Assembly: GCA_036365455.1 (NCBI GenBank) | Contig: JAWQUS010000009.1 | Location: forward strand, 4,060,001-4,124,000 | Direction of reading: 5' to 3' | Origin: Macrosoma leucophasiata | Lineage: Eukaryota; Arthropoda; Insecta; Lepidoptera; Hedylidae | DNA length: 64,000 nt | Shown here: piece by piece, positions 30,841 to 43,370 of the stretch | Position numbering within the stretch: the first letter of the stretch is position 1 | How the letters are laid out: every line of letters begins with the position of its first letter | The notes under the pieces: generated by a model | What the model was told of the DNA's origin: nothing | What the model saw: only the letters and a program-made list of their open reading frames with translations | Databases searched by the model: none | Program-made: the position numbers and the translations under genes

Positions 30841-31732
30841 GAATGAAACAACACCGTCACGAAATCCTCGATGCCGCAAGACGTTTTCTCGTACAGGCAC
30901 ATAAAACTTTTCACTAACACGTGTCTATTCGAAAGCTTTTTTTAAATAGAAATAATATAATTGAAGATTAAAACGAGCATATTGCGCGATGCGCATGAGA
31001 CTGGTTGAGTTTTGATAGAACACATTCAGCGCCCGATGTTGTTAGAGCGATGATATGAACGATTAAATTCTGTACTTGTCTTCGTACGAACCGGGACTCA
31101 AGTTTAAAATGATATTTTCTCTATTTAAAATCAATTTATTCGCATTGCGGTCGCGGTATGTAAAGAGCGAAGGCCCCAACCTTATTTAGGATCGATTAAC
31201 AGCCTACGTAAACCGTCCACGGGATGAATATCGAGACTCTCATGACGGAGGTCGTAAAACACGCGTCGTCAAGAAGCAAGCACGACTCCATCAAAGGGAC
31301 GAGGCGAGGTAGGATAATCGAATATAGCGTCGTTCATATAACATAGAGAGATACTTATTATATTCATATATATATATTTATATATAAATATATATAGTTA
31401 TATACAAATGGGATCAATGATGAACGCTGAAATTAACCATGATTCCCTCGCGCCTCCAGCCGCATAGTACGCGAAGCGCGAATCAACGATGAAATTTATT
31501 TATGTTTGTACTCATATTGTAATTATCGTATATGTATAATATAATTATTGTAATTATCATCATGTAACAACAACTACCACCACCACCAACCAATCTCTAT
31601 ATGTTGCTGACTAAAAGGTTGTCTGGAAGAAATCGCACTTTTTGCGATAAGACCGCCTTTTGTACTATTGTTCTTTCTTTTCTTGGTTTTATAATTTTGT
31701 TTATTTTTACCTGGTGTACAATAAAGTGTATG

Positions 31733-31768
<36 letters not shown>

Positions 31769-32030
31769 TATACACATACATACATTATTATTATAATATA
31801 CATATATTTTTTTATACTTGGCTTATAATTCTTACATCCTACGACGATCTAGCTTTGTGATTTTGTGCATGTATCAATACACCTCGACAGATATGTATTT
31901 ATTTATGTATGTATGTGTGTATGTATGTATGTATGTGCATGCATGTTATGAATTCAGAATATTTATAATAATTGACGCCTTGCATAGCGAAACTTGCATT
32001 ACGTAAGATTGTATCAACTGATATATGTGC
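30841..32030. other. H1-H4 spacer, unit II
   Basis: No gene. Nearly identical to the unit I spacer from the CAGTTAGCGCC motif onward, including AT repeats (31365-31400), a CR1 fossil and ATGT repeats. Confidence 0.7.
31619..31730 (+). mobile_element. Fossil CR1 3' end, unit II spacer
   Basis: Same fragment as at 11711-11822 with the same boundaries. Confidence 0.7.
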
Positions 32031-32046
32031 GGCCCTGAAAAGGGCC
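32031..32046 (-). terminator. Histone 3' stem-loop, H4 unit II
   Basis: Sense GGCCCTTTTCAGGGCC. Confidence 0.94.
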
Positions 32047-32249
32047 TTTTTGTTAAAACAATAATTGTTTCATTTCTCCTTTAATATCCCGTTGTGTGCG
32101 TGTGGATATAGATCAATGCTTATTGTGTGTACTTGCTTGCTTGCTTGCTTATCATTCACGTGTTGTAACATTAATAATCGATCTTCAACGCACACGCAAG
32201 AGGAAAATGAAGATGAAGAAACAACGAAAGCCACGACGAACCATCTCCT

Positions 32250-32597
<348 letters not shown>

Positions 32598-32675
32598 TCA
32601 ATAAGAAAAACACGCGCGTTTCTCCGCACACCGCACTGTATATTCGTCCGCTTGTTTCGATGACGCTCGAACGAA

Positions 32676-32711
32676 TGTGTGAGCCTGAGAAGGCACGGTG
32701 GCCTTTTATTT
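32676..32711 (-). promoter_or_regulatory. H4 core promoter, uninterrupted, unit II
   Basis: TATA-like box 32704-32711 and start sequence TGTGTGAGCCTGA about 23 nt downstream. Confidence 0.65.
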
Positions 32712-33228
32712 GCTCAACGTGGACGAATGAAGGGAGCGGTGCGGAGGAGAGGAGAGGAGGCGAGGCGCGGTGTTGTGTGGTGCGACACGGTTAGGGGGAG
32801 GGGATGGGGGGGGGGATACTTTTAGAAAGATAGATAGATTCTAGTGCATTAGATTCAACGTAAATAATAATTCCAAATAGGTATAGTGTATTTACCATTT
32901 TTACCATTTACCATCTACAAGTTAGTTAGATAACTGTATGTGTAGCTATTGAGTATGTAATATAACGTTAACTTTACACATAACGACGTTATATACATAC
33001 CCATACATAACGAAACTGGCTGGCTGATATATATATATATATATTATTTATTTATTTATTTATTTACTTACTTACTTACTTACTTTTTTTTTTATATAAT
33101 TAATTAGTACTTATACTAACTTATGTATTGCTTCGTTTCTACACATATAACCTATATTTTTTTTTTTTTTTTTTTTTTGCAACGTCCGAACGCGCAGAAA
33201 CTTTTGTATTGTGTCACGAATTATTTGC
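32712..33228. other. H4-H3 spacer, unit II
   Basis: No gene. As in unit I, with a longer T tract just before the H3 stem-loop (33158-33178). Confidence 0.6.
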
Positions 33229-33244
33229 GGCCCTGAAAAGGGCC
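33229..33244 (-). terminator. Histone 3' stem-loop, H3 unit II
   Basis: Sense GGCCCTTTTCAGGGCC. Confidence 0.94.
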
Positions 33245-33291
33245 TTTTTTTTTTGTTTAGGTAGAGGTAGGTAATATTACCATGTACTTTT

Positions 33292-33738
<447 letters not shown>

Positions 33739-33818
33739 TTAATTAAGGAACAACGAGCCGAGTTGTTTACTAACGCGTCCGTCCAACGTACCTACGGTCG
33801 AATCTCTGAACGCTTCGC

Positions 33819-33819
<1 letters not shown>

Positions 33820-33877
<58 letters not shown>

Positions 33878-34430
33878 CGGGCTTTATGTAGGCGGCCTGT
33901 CTCGAGACGGCACTAGTCTACTTCACCGGGCAATCGGCGAGCGCAGAAGGCGCTCCAGCCTAGCAAAAAAGTTAGCGCAACTGCCTAAGGGTGACCCATG
34001 CGGGTCCGTGCCTCGGCTTAGGGCGTTGCGGAGGGACATATGAGACATATGCGATTATGGGCGGTGCAACTTTCGCTCTACTCCATTCGGTTGGTGATAA
34101 CCGGAATGTCATCGGCCTCGCGGGGCCGGGGATAAGGTCGGGATCAGGGGCGGGCGCGGCGCGAAACGCGTCGGCGCGTTGTATTGTTGGCGGTTTGTGC
34201 AGTGTGATTCTGTAAATGATTGTTCATAGCGGCGATGGCCAACGTGGTCTCATCGTCCGGATCTTTTAAGACGTGCCTTGGACGTCTCCTTTTGGCGCGA
34301 TCAAAAGGAGTGTAAATCGCGGCCGCTCTGACCAGCGGATTCGGGTGGTGACTCGCCCGGTCGAAATAGCGAGCTGAAGCTCGCTTCATAAACTGCCGGA
34401 TGGTAGGCAGATTTGCGTCAATGTGCAAGG
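33820..34430 (-). mobile_element. Family A LINE, copy A2: 5'-truncated, at the H3 start of unit II
   Basis: 611 bp: only the 3' UTR and the end of ORF2, with a 54-nt poly(A) tail (T run 33820-33873). Target duplication ACGCTTCGCG at 33810-33819 and 34431-34440. More diverged from A1 and A3 than they are from each other. The truncation is typical of incomplete reverse transcription and shows independent insertion at the same site as A1. Confidence 0.92.
34144..34430 (-). pseudogene. Fragment of family A ORF2 (C-terminus)
   Basis: Encodes the last 95 residues of ORF2 (from LHIDANLPTIRQF to RRRVSRRARP) without endonuclease or catalytic reverse transcriptase motifs. The open frame extends past the insertion into H3 promoter DNA by chance. 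Confidence 0.88.
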
Positions 34431-34463
34431 ACGCTTCGCGTGGATTCCGGACGATATTTATAT
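34431..34463 (-). promoter_or_regulatory. H3 core promoter displaced by LINE A2
   Basis: Target copy 34431-34440 and TATA box 34455-34463 (sense ATATAAATA). Confidence 0.7.
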
Positions 34464-34714
34464 TGAAATACGTTCCATAAGCTAATCCCCACTCCCGTCT
34501 CAATCAACCCCTCTCTCACTCTTTCTCGCTCGCTCGCTCGCTCGTCCGTCCGTCTCTCTTTTTATATCACCATCCATCAAATCACACAAATTCATATTCC
34601 CTTCCTCTGGCCAGTCCGCCCGAAGCGCAATTTAACAAAAAAAAAAAAAAAATAAAAAAAAAAAAATAAAAATAAAAATAAAAAAAAATTATTCTTTCTT
34701 TCACTTATCATTAA

Positions 34715-34760
<46 letters not shown>

Positions 34761-34909
34761 CTGACTGCCTGCCTGCCTCTCGAGCCACTTCTTCATTCCT
34801 ATATCCTCCTAACTGAGCAGTGACAATTTAATGATCATGAAAACAAATACGCAAACAAAACAAACGTTAAAAAATGTATTTATGGTATGTATGTATGTAT
34901 GTATGTATG

Positions 34910-34948
<39 letters not shown>

Positions 34949-35054
34949 ATGTTTGTTTAATGTGTTTACACAAACGGCAGGCAGGCAGATTTGATTGATT
35001 GATTGACGCGTTGTCCCCATGGAGAAAACATAAATTTCATACGATTCATATTGT
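34464..35054. repeat. H3-H2B spacer with microsatellites, unit II
   Basis: No gene. GCTC (34526-34545), A-rich tract (34637-34688), AAGT (34717-34761), ATGT (34887-34910) and CTAT (34911-34949) arrays, most shorter than in unit I. Confidence 0.8.
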
Positions 35055-35070
35055 GGCCCTGAAAAGGGCC
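35055..35070 (-). terminator. Histone 3' stem-loop, H2B unit II
   Basis: Sense GGCCCTTTTCAGGGCC followed by ACA. Confidence 0.95.
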
Positions 35071-35143
35071 TTTTGAAAGCGAAGCGAGCGAAATGAACTT
35101 CATTCATACACACAACAGGCGCGCAAGTGTCAGTCTCCTCACT

Positions 35144-35518
35144 TCACTTAGAGCTCGTGTACTTGGTGACCGCCTTCGTGCCCTCGCTCACGGCGTGCTT
35201 GGCGAGCTCGCCCGGCAGTAGGAGCCTAACGGAGGTCTGCACCTCCCTGGAGGTGATCGTCGAACGCTTGTTGTAATGGGCCAGGCGGCTCGCCTCGGCT
35301 GCGATCCTCTCGAATATATCGTTCACGAACGAGTTCATGATCGACATGGCCTTACTGGATATACCGGTGTCGGGATGCACCTGCTTGAGCACCTTGTAGA
35401 TGTAAATGGCGTAGCTCTCCTTCCTCTTGTGCTTCTTCTTCTTCTTGTCGGACTTGGAGATATTCTTTTGAGCCTTGCCAGATTTCTTGGCGGCCTTACC
35501 ACTTGTCTTGGGCGGCAT
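35144..35518 (-). CDS. H2B: Histone H2B, unit II
   Basis: Same 124-residue protein as the unit I copy. The promoter is uninterrupted, with a TATA-like box at 35655-35663 and the start sequence TGTATCCACATAC intact, so expression is expected. Confidence 0.98.
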   Translation of the reverse strand: MPPKTSGKAAKKSGKAQKNISKSDKKKKKHKRKESYAIYIYKVLKQVHPDTGISSKAMSIMNSFVNDIFERIAAEASRLAHYNKRSTITSREVQTSVRLLLPGELAKHAVSEGTKAVTKYTSSK

Positions 35519-35627
35519 TTTAAACGCACGAGCAATGCAACACTGTTATTAATTTAATAATACACACACGGTACGCACGCGGCGGGCGGCGAGAGAGATG
35601 TTTACTGTACGAGAATCGAACAGTAAA

Positions 35628-35724
35628 TGTATCCACATACCCCGAATGCCGAGGTTTTTATTACGCTACGGGTGCGCTACAAGTGGTGTTAGTAGATAGT
35701 TGAACAATGGGGATTCGGACCAAT
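35628..35724 (-). promoter_or_regulatory. H2B promoter, uninterrupted, unit II
   Basis: TATA-like box 35655-35663, start sequence about 23-35 nt downstream, CCAAT motif near 35720. Confidence 0.7.
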
Positions 35725-35728
35725 CAGA

Positions 35729-36188
35729 GACGAAGACGCACGCAAGCACACCTCCCCCCCTCCCTGCCTCAACGTACAGCAAGACATAATTATTATTACT
35801 AATAAAAAAAATAAAAAAAAAAAAACATGTATTTTATATACGTATCTTCTAAGAAATTATGTCAGCCAAAAAAAAAAAAAAAAAAAAAAGAAAAAAAAAA
35901 TACCTAACACCGAACGGTGCGGCGGGCGAGCGGAGCTCGCCCGCCGCACCCTTCGACCTAACCTGGCTAAGTCGGGGGCGCCCACGGTGCCAGTCTTGAC
36001 TGCCCAAGGAGAGATTCGATTCATTATTCTACTCCCCCTAATATTACTACCTGCGCTGCTGCTGTTCTACATACCATCTGGTTTATTTAAAATGTTCAAT
36101 AATATTACACTGTAATTGTTGTTGTAATTGACGGCTGCCGTTCGGAGAAACGTCTTCATTAATTAATTACTAACATGAAACATATTGT
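35729..36188. other. H2B-H2A spacer, between units II and III
   Basis: No gene. Same GC hairpin (35916-35931 with 35935-35950) between A-rich tracts and the conserved block. Confidence 0.65.
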
Positions 36189-36204
36189 GGCCCTGAAAAG
36201 GGCC
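36189..36204 (-). terminator. Histone 3' stem-loop, H2A unit III
   Basis: Sense GGCCCTTTTCAGGGCC. Confidence 0.95.
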
Positions 36205-36316
36205 TTTTAACTAAGTAGGTATGTATAATTATGTTGCATTTTAAATATGTACGTATACATACACATACATCATAAAATATACCATACCCTACGTACGTAC
36301 GCTTAATAATTTAATT

Positions 36317-36700
<384 letters not shown>

Positions 36701-36792
36701 TTAATTAATGAATAAACTCACAATTACACAAGATAGCGTAACGCGCGCGCCAGCCAGCGATTCAACGAACGATCGGCAGGGAATAGATTTTT

Positions 36793-36831
<39 letters not shown>

Positions 36832-37094
36832 GTCGGGCTTTGTGTAGGCGGCCTGTCTCGAGACGGCACTAGTCTACTTCACCGGGCAATCGGCGAGCGC
36901 AGAGGGCGCTCCAGCCTAAAATTTAGCGCAACTGCCTAAGGGTGACCCATGCGGGTCCGTGCCTCGGCTTAGGACGTTGCGGAGAGACATATGAGACATA
37001 TGCGATTATGGGCGGTGCAACTTTCGCTCTACTCCATTCGGTTGGTGATAACCGGAATGTCATCGGCCTCGCGGGGCCGGAGATAGGGTCGGGA

Positions 37095-40046
37095 TCAGGG
37101 GCGGGCGCGGCGCGAAACGCGTCGGCGCGTTATATTATTTGCGGTTTGTGCAGTGTGATTCTGTAATCGATTGTTCATTGCGGCGATGGCCAACGTGGTC
37201 TCATCGTCCGGATCTTTTAAGACGTGCCTTGGACGTCTCCTTTTGGCGCGATCAAAAGGAGTGTATATCGCGGCCGCTCTGACCAGCGGATTCGGGTGGT
37301 GACTCGCCCGATCGAAATAGCGAGCTGAAGCTCGCTTCATAAACTGCCGGATGGTAGGCAGATTTGCATCAATGTGCAAGTTTTTACTACGTACGTACCA
37401 AGGCGCGCCTACGGCTCTACGTAAGAATCGGTTCTGCAAGATTTGAAGTTTTTGTAATATTGTCTTTTTCGCGTGGGCGAATACTGGGGACGCGTAACAT
37501 AAAATGGGCCTTATGCAGGACGTATAGGCACGGAGTTTGTTCCGGGCCGATAGCTTGCTCTTTTTGTTTAAGAGACAATGTAGTTGGGACAACACGAATG
37601 CAGCCTTTGCGCGCGCTGCTCTTACATGTGCAGCGAAGGACAGATGCCGATCAAGCGTCACTCCTAAGTATTTGATTTTGTCCGTCCATGGGATGGGCTC
37701 GTCAAACATAAGGACTGGGGCTACGTTGGGTCTGGGACCGCGGTCCCGTATAAAGAGTATGGCAGCGCTCTTGCTAGGATTTACCTCTATACGCCAGCGG
37801 CGGAACCAAGACTCAAGGTCTTTGGCCGCCGCTTGCAGGGCTTTCCTTATGATCTCTGGCTTTCTGCCAGAGACGTAAATAGCGGTGTCGTCAGCGTACA
37901 TTGCCACCTGAACGCCGTGGCGGACAGGGATATCGCTAGTGTATAGCGTGAACAGGAGGGGGGAGAGTACGGATCCTTGGGGAACACCGGCTGTTATGGT
38001 GTGACGGTTCGAGAGGGTACCCTCGACTCGATATCGAAAGCCTCTGTCCGACAGAAAATCGCGAATGATGTGCACGATTTGGGTGGGCACTCCGAGAGTG
38101 TACAGCTTATATAATAAGCCGTTGTGCCACACGCGGTCGAACGCTTTAGCGATATCGAAGAAGAGGGCTCCCGTCATAATCTTTCTATCGAATTTACTGA
38201 GTATATGCTCAGTGATTCGATGTACTTGATGGACACAGGAGTGGCGAGCACGGAACCCGAACTGTTCGTCCGGGATCAAGTGCCGCACTCGGGTGAAGTC
38301 TAAGAGTCGAGCGTACACGACGCGCTCGTAGAGTTTACTTAGGGAACTGAGCAGACTTATCGGCCTGTATGACGAGGCCTGGTTGCTCGGCTTACCGGGT
38401 TTTTTAATCCCGATAACTGTGGCCTCTTTCCACGCGGGTGGAAACATACTATTTTTGAACGCTGCGTTGAGTATCGCAGCCAAAAGGGCAATGAGCAAAG
38501 GGGGAAAGTTCCTAACTGTGCGATTGGAAATGCCGTCCGCACCCGGCGCTTTCCGCACTTTTAGACGCTTGATCAGGTCTGTCACCTCTGCGACTGTCAC
38601 AGGTCTGAGAGGATCGTCATTATTTTCGCTATTACCGTTAGCGTTTTCATCGACTGGCGTGTCGGGAATGGGACCGGTTTCGCGCGGGGGGGTTGGCGGT
38701 CTCGCGTTCCTACTTTCGACTTCTAAGTTAATCATGTCTAAATGATCGGCAGCTATCGGCATCGTACTTGGAGAGCATTGAATCTCGAGTTCGCTCGCCA
38801 GACATTCGGACTTTTCGAAGTCATCGAAGGCTGGCGGTTGGTTAGGACGAATGAGGGGAGGCATGGATGCCTCCATAGGGGATTTGAAGCATTTGAAAAG
38901 CCTCCAGTACTCTGTGTGAGAGGGATCCAGGTCAATGAGCTTTTGCTCCCAGCGACCGTTATAGACTTCCACCTTGCATTTCTTGGCCTGACGTTGCCAG
39001 TATCGCATGGTGGATTTTCTATCGGCCGTTGGGGCAGAGTAGTAAGCTCTGGTAGTTGCATTCCTTTCCCTCACTATCTCTCGTACGTGTTCAGGGATAA
39101 CGGCGTGACTGTGTACAGTCGCGGGTTTTTCCTCAGAACATCCGTCTACGACAGATTGTACGTGATTAGTGAGAGTAAGGATCGCACTATTGACTTCGTC
39201 AGTGGTTTCTATCAGGGAGGGGATCGCGTCTAAGTCTGCGGATGTGGTGGCGGCCAACTTGGATCTCACTTGAGACCAGTCGGTCACCACTCTCATCGGG
39301 ATATCGCTACGACCTGTATCAGTGGGACCGCTATGGGGGATAAATTCTATGATAACAGGTCTATGGTCAGAGTCTAACTCGTGTAGCACTCGTATAGAGT
39401 GTAAACGCAAGTTTACATTCTTTACGAGCGCTAGATCGAGTATGTCGGGTCGTCCCATGTTGTCGTCATAACAATAGTGGGTGGGTTCGAGTGGCACTAG
39501 AATGTCTATAGGTGCTCTGTCAAGATAACGTTCAAGAACTGTCCCTCGTGCATTAGACGAGTTACAGCTCCACATTATGTGTTTGGCGTTGAGATCTCCT
39601 GCCACTATGACGGAGTCGCCAAGCTTAAATAGACGATCTAGGTCGCCTACTAAGAGATCGCGTTGGGGAGATAGATACGCCGACACTATAGTGATCGGCT
39701 GATGACCGGTCATCGCTAATAGGCAAACTGAGACTTCAATGTTCTCCAGGTCGTCGGGGGGGGATAGAGGCGTGCAATGCAGCGTCCTCTTGTAATATAT
39801 AAGGGTGCCTCCGAAGGCACCGTCTGTACGATCGTTTCGTACTAACCTATAATTGGCCAAGCTTGGGTTACGACGGGCGGGTTTTAAAAATGTCTCCTGG
39901 ATGAGGAAGACATCAATATTTTTATCGCGGAGAAATTCTCCCAGCTCATCGCGGAGGCCTGATATGCCATTGGCGTTAAAAAACCCTATTCTAAGTGAAT
40001 AGGGTTTTATCCTGCTTGTTAAATTATTTAAAGGCCGTTCTGTCAT
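37095..40046 (-). CDS. Family A LINE ORF2 (copy A3): endonuclease and reverse transcriptase
   Basis: 983 residues, the same length as in A1. It differs at scattered positions, including the N-terminus (MTERPLNNLTSRIKPY here, MNIRPLTNLSSRIKPY in A1). Endonuclease residues (QETFL, GDLNAKH, PDILDL, SDHRP) and YADD are all kept. The 7-nt spacing to the ORF1 stop is conserved. Intact. Confidence 0.92.
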   Translation of the reverse strand: MTERPLNNLTSRIKPYSLRIGFFNANGISGLRDELGEFLRDKNIDVFLIQETFLKPARRNPSLANYRLVRNDRTDGAFGGTLIYYKRTLHCTPLSPPDDLENIEVSVCLLAMTGHQPITIVSAYLSPQRDLLVGDLDRLFKLGDSVIVAGDLNAKHIMWSCNSSNARGTVLERYLDRAPIDILVPLEPTHYCYDDNMGRPDILDLALVKNVNLRLHSIRVLHELDSDHRPVIIEFIPHSGPTDTGRSDIPMRVVTDWSQVRSKLAATTSADLDAIPSLIETTDEVNSAILTLTNHVQSVVDGCSEEKPATVHSHAVIPEHVREIVRERNATTRAYYSAPTADRKSTMRYWQRQAKKCKVEVYNGRWEQKLIDLDPSHTEYWRLFKCFKSPMEASMPPLIRPNQPPAFDDFEKSECLASELEIQCSPSTMPIAADHLDMINLEVESRNARPPTPPRETGPIPDTPVDENANGNSENNDDPLRPVTVAEVTDLIKRLKVRKAPGADGISNRTVRNFPPLLIALLAAILNAAFKNSMFPPAWKEATVIGIKKPGKPSNQASSYRPISLLSSLSKLYERVVYARLLDFTRVRHLIPDEQFGFRARHSCVHQVHRITEHILSKFDRKIMTGALFFDIAKAFDRVWHNGLLYKLYTLGVPTQIVHIIRDFLSDRGFRYRVEGTLSNRHTITAGVPQGSVLSPLLFTLYTSDIPVRHGVQVAMYADDTAIYVSGRKPEIIRKALQAAAKDLESWFRRWRIEVNPSKSAAILFIRDRGPRPNVAPVLMFDEPIPWTDKIKYLGVTLDRHLSFAAHVRAARAKAAFVLSQLHCLLNKKSKLSARNKLRAYTSCIRPILCYASPVFAHAKKTILQKLQILQNRFLRRAVGAPWYVRSKNLHIDANLPTIRQFMKRASARYFDRASHHPNPLVRAAAIYTPFDRAKRRRPRHVLKDPDDETTLAIAAMNNRLQNHTAQTANNITRRRVSRRARP

Positions 40047-40053
40047 TTTGGGT

Positions 40054-42021
40054 TTATCGGGGGGTATTATTTATCAGCCTGTTGACGTCGGCTGCGGCCA
40101 GGACCATTTCTACCATGGCGTTGGGAAGGTGGGGATTTGATTTAAAATAAGAATATCTGTCCAGCAGGGGCTGGAGTTTGCTCATGTCAAACATGAGCGA
40201 GAAGGAGAGTACCTCGCTAATGAGGTCGAGCGGCGCCTGAGCGGGGCCGGGGGCGGGGGCCTGAGGGGCCTTGGGGGAGGCCTGAGGGGCCTGGGTGGGT
40301 TTGCGGCGAGGTGCCGCAGTGGCGGCCAACGGGGGCCTCATGGGGGTTGGCACGGGGGCCGGGGCGGGGGCCGGAGCCGGGGCACGGGCCGGGGCCGGGG
40401 CGGGGGCCGGGGCCGGGGCACGGGCCGGGGCCGGGGCTGGGGCCGGTGAAGGGGCGGCCTGAGGGACCACCGCTGGTGCCTTAGCGACCGGGGTGGGCCT
40501 GGGAGGCGGGATCCCTTCCTTAAGAGGGGGAAAATGGGTGGTGCTCATGAGGGAGGGCGGGGGGCCGGTCCTCCATGCGGGGGCCAAGATGGGGTTGGGG
40601 GTCCTCTCGAATTGAGGGGGGGCCGCTCTGGGCGGGATTGGGCGACGACCCCTGGTGGGGATTCGTGCCGATTTGGGTGCTGCCTTGCACCCCCTATAAT
40701 TGGCGGGGTGTCCTGCCTGCCCGCAGAGGATGCAGCTCGGGGGTTCCGTGCATGCAGCCCTGTCTTTTGGGCGTGAGCATTCGGCCGTTGCATGGTCCTC
40801 CAGGCACTTAACGCACCTGGGGCGCATCCTGCACCGACCAGAGGCATGGCCATAACGCTGGCAGTTATGGCACTGCCCTATGTTTCCCTTTTTATTGGGA
40901 GGCTCGACATGAATACCGCTGAGGCCCGCGACTTCTTTAATGTAGAAAATTGCGTTGGCCTCTTTGGTATTTTCGAGAACGACTAACACCATGTTGAGGT
41001 GGCCGTTTTGTCCCTTGTGCCCGCGGTGCATCCTGTGCACCTGCAGGACAGGGAGGGCTTTGACCTCTTTGAGGTCGGCCATAATTTCCTCGCACGAGAG
41101 GAAGATTGGGATGTTGCGTATCACTACGCGACGACGCTTCTCCTCGGGGAGAGCGTAGGTGAAATATTGAAGACCCCTTGCGTCAAAAAGCGCAGTGGCC
41201 GTACGGTGGTGGGCGGATGACTCTAATTGGATGTGGTAACACCCTTCTTTGGGATTCCACCTAGTGTGGAGGGGGACAACTCCTTTTATTTTCAGCCCGG
41301 CTGAAATATTGGTCCAAGTGTAATGCTCGGAACCTAGGAGCTTAAGGGGTGGGGGGCGCTTCGACTTGGAAGCGTCGGAGGCGCTAGCGGTCTGAGAGCG
41401 CGCGGGTTGCGTGCTCGACTGAGAGGGGCGCGGGGGAGATGCGTTACCCTGAGAGGGGGTCGCTTGGGACGGGGGAGTGGCGGTGACCTTAACGGCCTTT
41501 GCCGGAGTGATCTGTTCCTCAGCCTGGGCTTTGCGGCGGGATTTCCGCTTACGCTTGCCACCTTCTACCAGCGTGAAATCATCACTGCCGGAGTCGGAGG
41601 CAGACTCGGCCCCGGACGCCTGTCCTACAGACATTGCGTCCGAGTCCGGGTCAGTAGCGCGTACGATGGAGGGGGCGGAAATGGCCGATGTGGCCGTTGA
41701 GGCCGATGCGGCCGATGAGGAAGAGATAGATGTTCCTACTGAGGTCCAAGAGGAGCCGGATGAGGAGGAGGACTCGGATTTTTCCGATGGGGAAGTAGAG
41801 TGGCCCAAGATGGGCGAGCGGGAGCGCGACCGTGATTGGGCGCGAGGGGGGTCTTCCGAGCATGGAGAGCGCGGGCGGGACGGGCCGGGGTCCTGGGACT
41901 GGTCCTTGTCGGTGGGTGGGTCGAGGATTGGCAACAAGTGCCCGAATTCTTTTAAGAACTCTTTTAAGAGTTTCGGGTCTGCCTTAAGGGCGGCAATAAA
42001 ATTCGCCTCGGCGGTAGACAT
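40054..42021 (-). CDS. Family A LINE ORF1 (copy A3), gag-like protein
   Basis: 655 residues beginning MSTAEANFIAALKADPKLLK, quite unlike the start of A1. From the ALPEEKRRRVVIRN domain through the three zinc knuckles (CHNCQRYGHASGRC, CVKCLEDHATAEC, CILCGQAGHPANYRGC) it aligns closely. The N-terminus (residues 1-180) is therefore the fastest-changing part between the H2A-sited and H3-sited copies. A Pro/Ala array (PAPARAPAPAPAPAP type) lies near residue 520. Confidence 0.85.
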   Translation of the reverse strand: MSTAEANFIAALKADPKLLKEFLKEFGHLLPILDPPTDKDQSQDPGPSRPRSPCSEDPPRAQSRSRSRSPILGHSTSPSEKSESSSSSGSSWTSVGTSISSSSAASASTATSAISAPSIVRATDPDSDAMSVGQASGAESASDSGSDDFTLVEGGKRKRKSRRKAQAEEQITPAKAVKVTATPPSQATPSQGNASPPRPSQSSTQPARSQTASASDASKSKRPPPLKLLGSEHYTWTNISAGLKIKGVVPLHTRWNPKEGCYHIQLESSAHHRTATALFDARGLQYFTYALPEEKRRRVVIRNIPIFLSCEEIMADLKEVKALPVLQVHRMHRGHKGQNGHLNMVLVVLENTKEANAIFYIKEVAGLSGIHVEPPNKKGNIGQCHNCQRYGHASGRCRMRPRCVKCLEDHATAECSRPKDRAACTEPPSCILCGQAGHPANYRGCKAAPKSARIPTRGRRPIPPRAAPPQFERTPNPILAPAWRTGPPPSLMSTTHFPPLKEGIPPPRPTPVAKAPAVVPQAAPSPAPAPAPARAPAPAPAPAPARAPAPAPAPAPVPTPMRPPLAATAAPRRKPTQAPQASPKAPQAPAPGPAQAPLDLISEVLSFSLMFDMSKLQPLLDRYSYFKSNPHLPNAMVEMVLAAADVNRLINNTPR

Positions 42022-42909
42022 GATGTCTAAGGCCGGGCTGGAAGAAAATTGGGAAAAATGGTCACTGACCGGGATTTACGCGAGTGGTGTCGGTTATAAT
42101 CCCTATATCGACCTAATTAACGCGCGAAGCAGGAGGGTTCGATTAAGCGAACACGTTCCCCGGGAAGAACCCACAACAAACCCGGGGCAATCGTGTGTTT
42201 TAAAACGCGCCTAAAAATTGATCGCGGGGTATTTATCCCTACCTCCCGGGTGGGACAACCCGGGAGTGTGTGAGGTGTAATTACCTCCTCGCCGGGATAG
42301 GCGAGGAGGGTGTGTCCTATGGTGAGCCCTAAGCTTGTATCGCCCTCGGCCAATCTTAATGTGCCGAGGGGCCCTAAGGTAACGTCTGTCTGTCAGTACT
42401 TGTACGGCAGAGACTATGGGGTCACTCCAAATGCCTCTGTTCTAACCGTACACTTCCGATTTCGCTTTAGCCTGAAGGGCGCAGCAACGTCACGGGTCTT
42501 CGTTTAGTCGGTTTCGTTGGCACTGTTAAGTTTCAGCCGACTTGCCCTGAGGGGGCCAACTTGTTGTATAATTGATGACGCTTCGGAACTGGTAGGAACT
42601 GCGTACACCCCAATTCCTCGAAACACGGCGGCCGGTCTAAAGACTGACTGTCGTTATCGACAATTAGGATTTAAACCCAATTCCACGAAACAACGATTAG
42701 TCAAGGACTAATCGTTGTTATCGGTAATTAGGGCTTAATCCCCAATTCCTCGAAACGGGCGGTCGGTCAAGGACTAGCCGTCGTTATCGCAGATTAGGGC
42801 GGCGATAAGCCGAGACTCGCGAACAATACACTCGCGATAGCGCTCTACCAGAAGGGAGAGCGAGAACAAAGGAAGCGTGCGTTCAGGACGAGCGCACGAA
42901 CCGGAATAT

Positions 42910-42944
42910 GATTTTTGGATTTAGCGTGCTCACGGTATTTATAT
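42910..42944 (-). promoter_or_regulatory. H2A core promoter displaced by LINE A3
   Basis: Target copy 42910-42922 and TATA box 42936-42944 (sense ATATAAATA). Confidence 0.72.
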
Positions 42945-43316
42945 GGAATGAAAGCTGAGAGAGGAGGCAGAGTAGTAGTGGGGAACGATGACCGAACGTG
43001 AAACGACACGACGCGATACGAGAGAGAAGGTGTGAACGAGACGGATGTAGGTAGGTGTATGTATTTTGTTGAGACTTGTTTTGACTTGACTTGACTTGAC
43101 TCGACTCGATAGAGACTCGATAGAATAGAATAGAACAGAACAAGAGTATGTAATAGTATGTATTTGTTTTATGTTTGATGTGTGTACATGATATTATGTT
43201 TATGACGTCATGTAGTCGGGCAGTCGGGCGGGCCGTAGCGTGTATTTTTAAAGGTGTACGCCGTAGTGGAGCAAGCAAGCAAGCAAGCAAGCAGTTAACA
43301 AACATACATACATACA

Positions 43317-43370
<54 letters not shown>

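Larger units (their letters stand above)
36799..42909 (-). mobile_element. Family A LINE, copy A3: full length, at the H2A start of unit III
   Basis: 6,111 bp with target duplication GATTTTTGGATTT at 36786-36798 and 42910-42922. The poly(A) tail is about 41 nt (T run 36799-36839). Both ORFs are intact and close to A1, though the target is a different histone start with no obvious sequence similarity. The 5' UTR is longer than in A1 because ORF1 starts farther in; it carries the same ~66-bp repeats. Confidence 0.93.
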
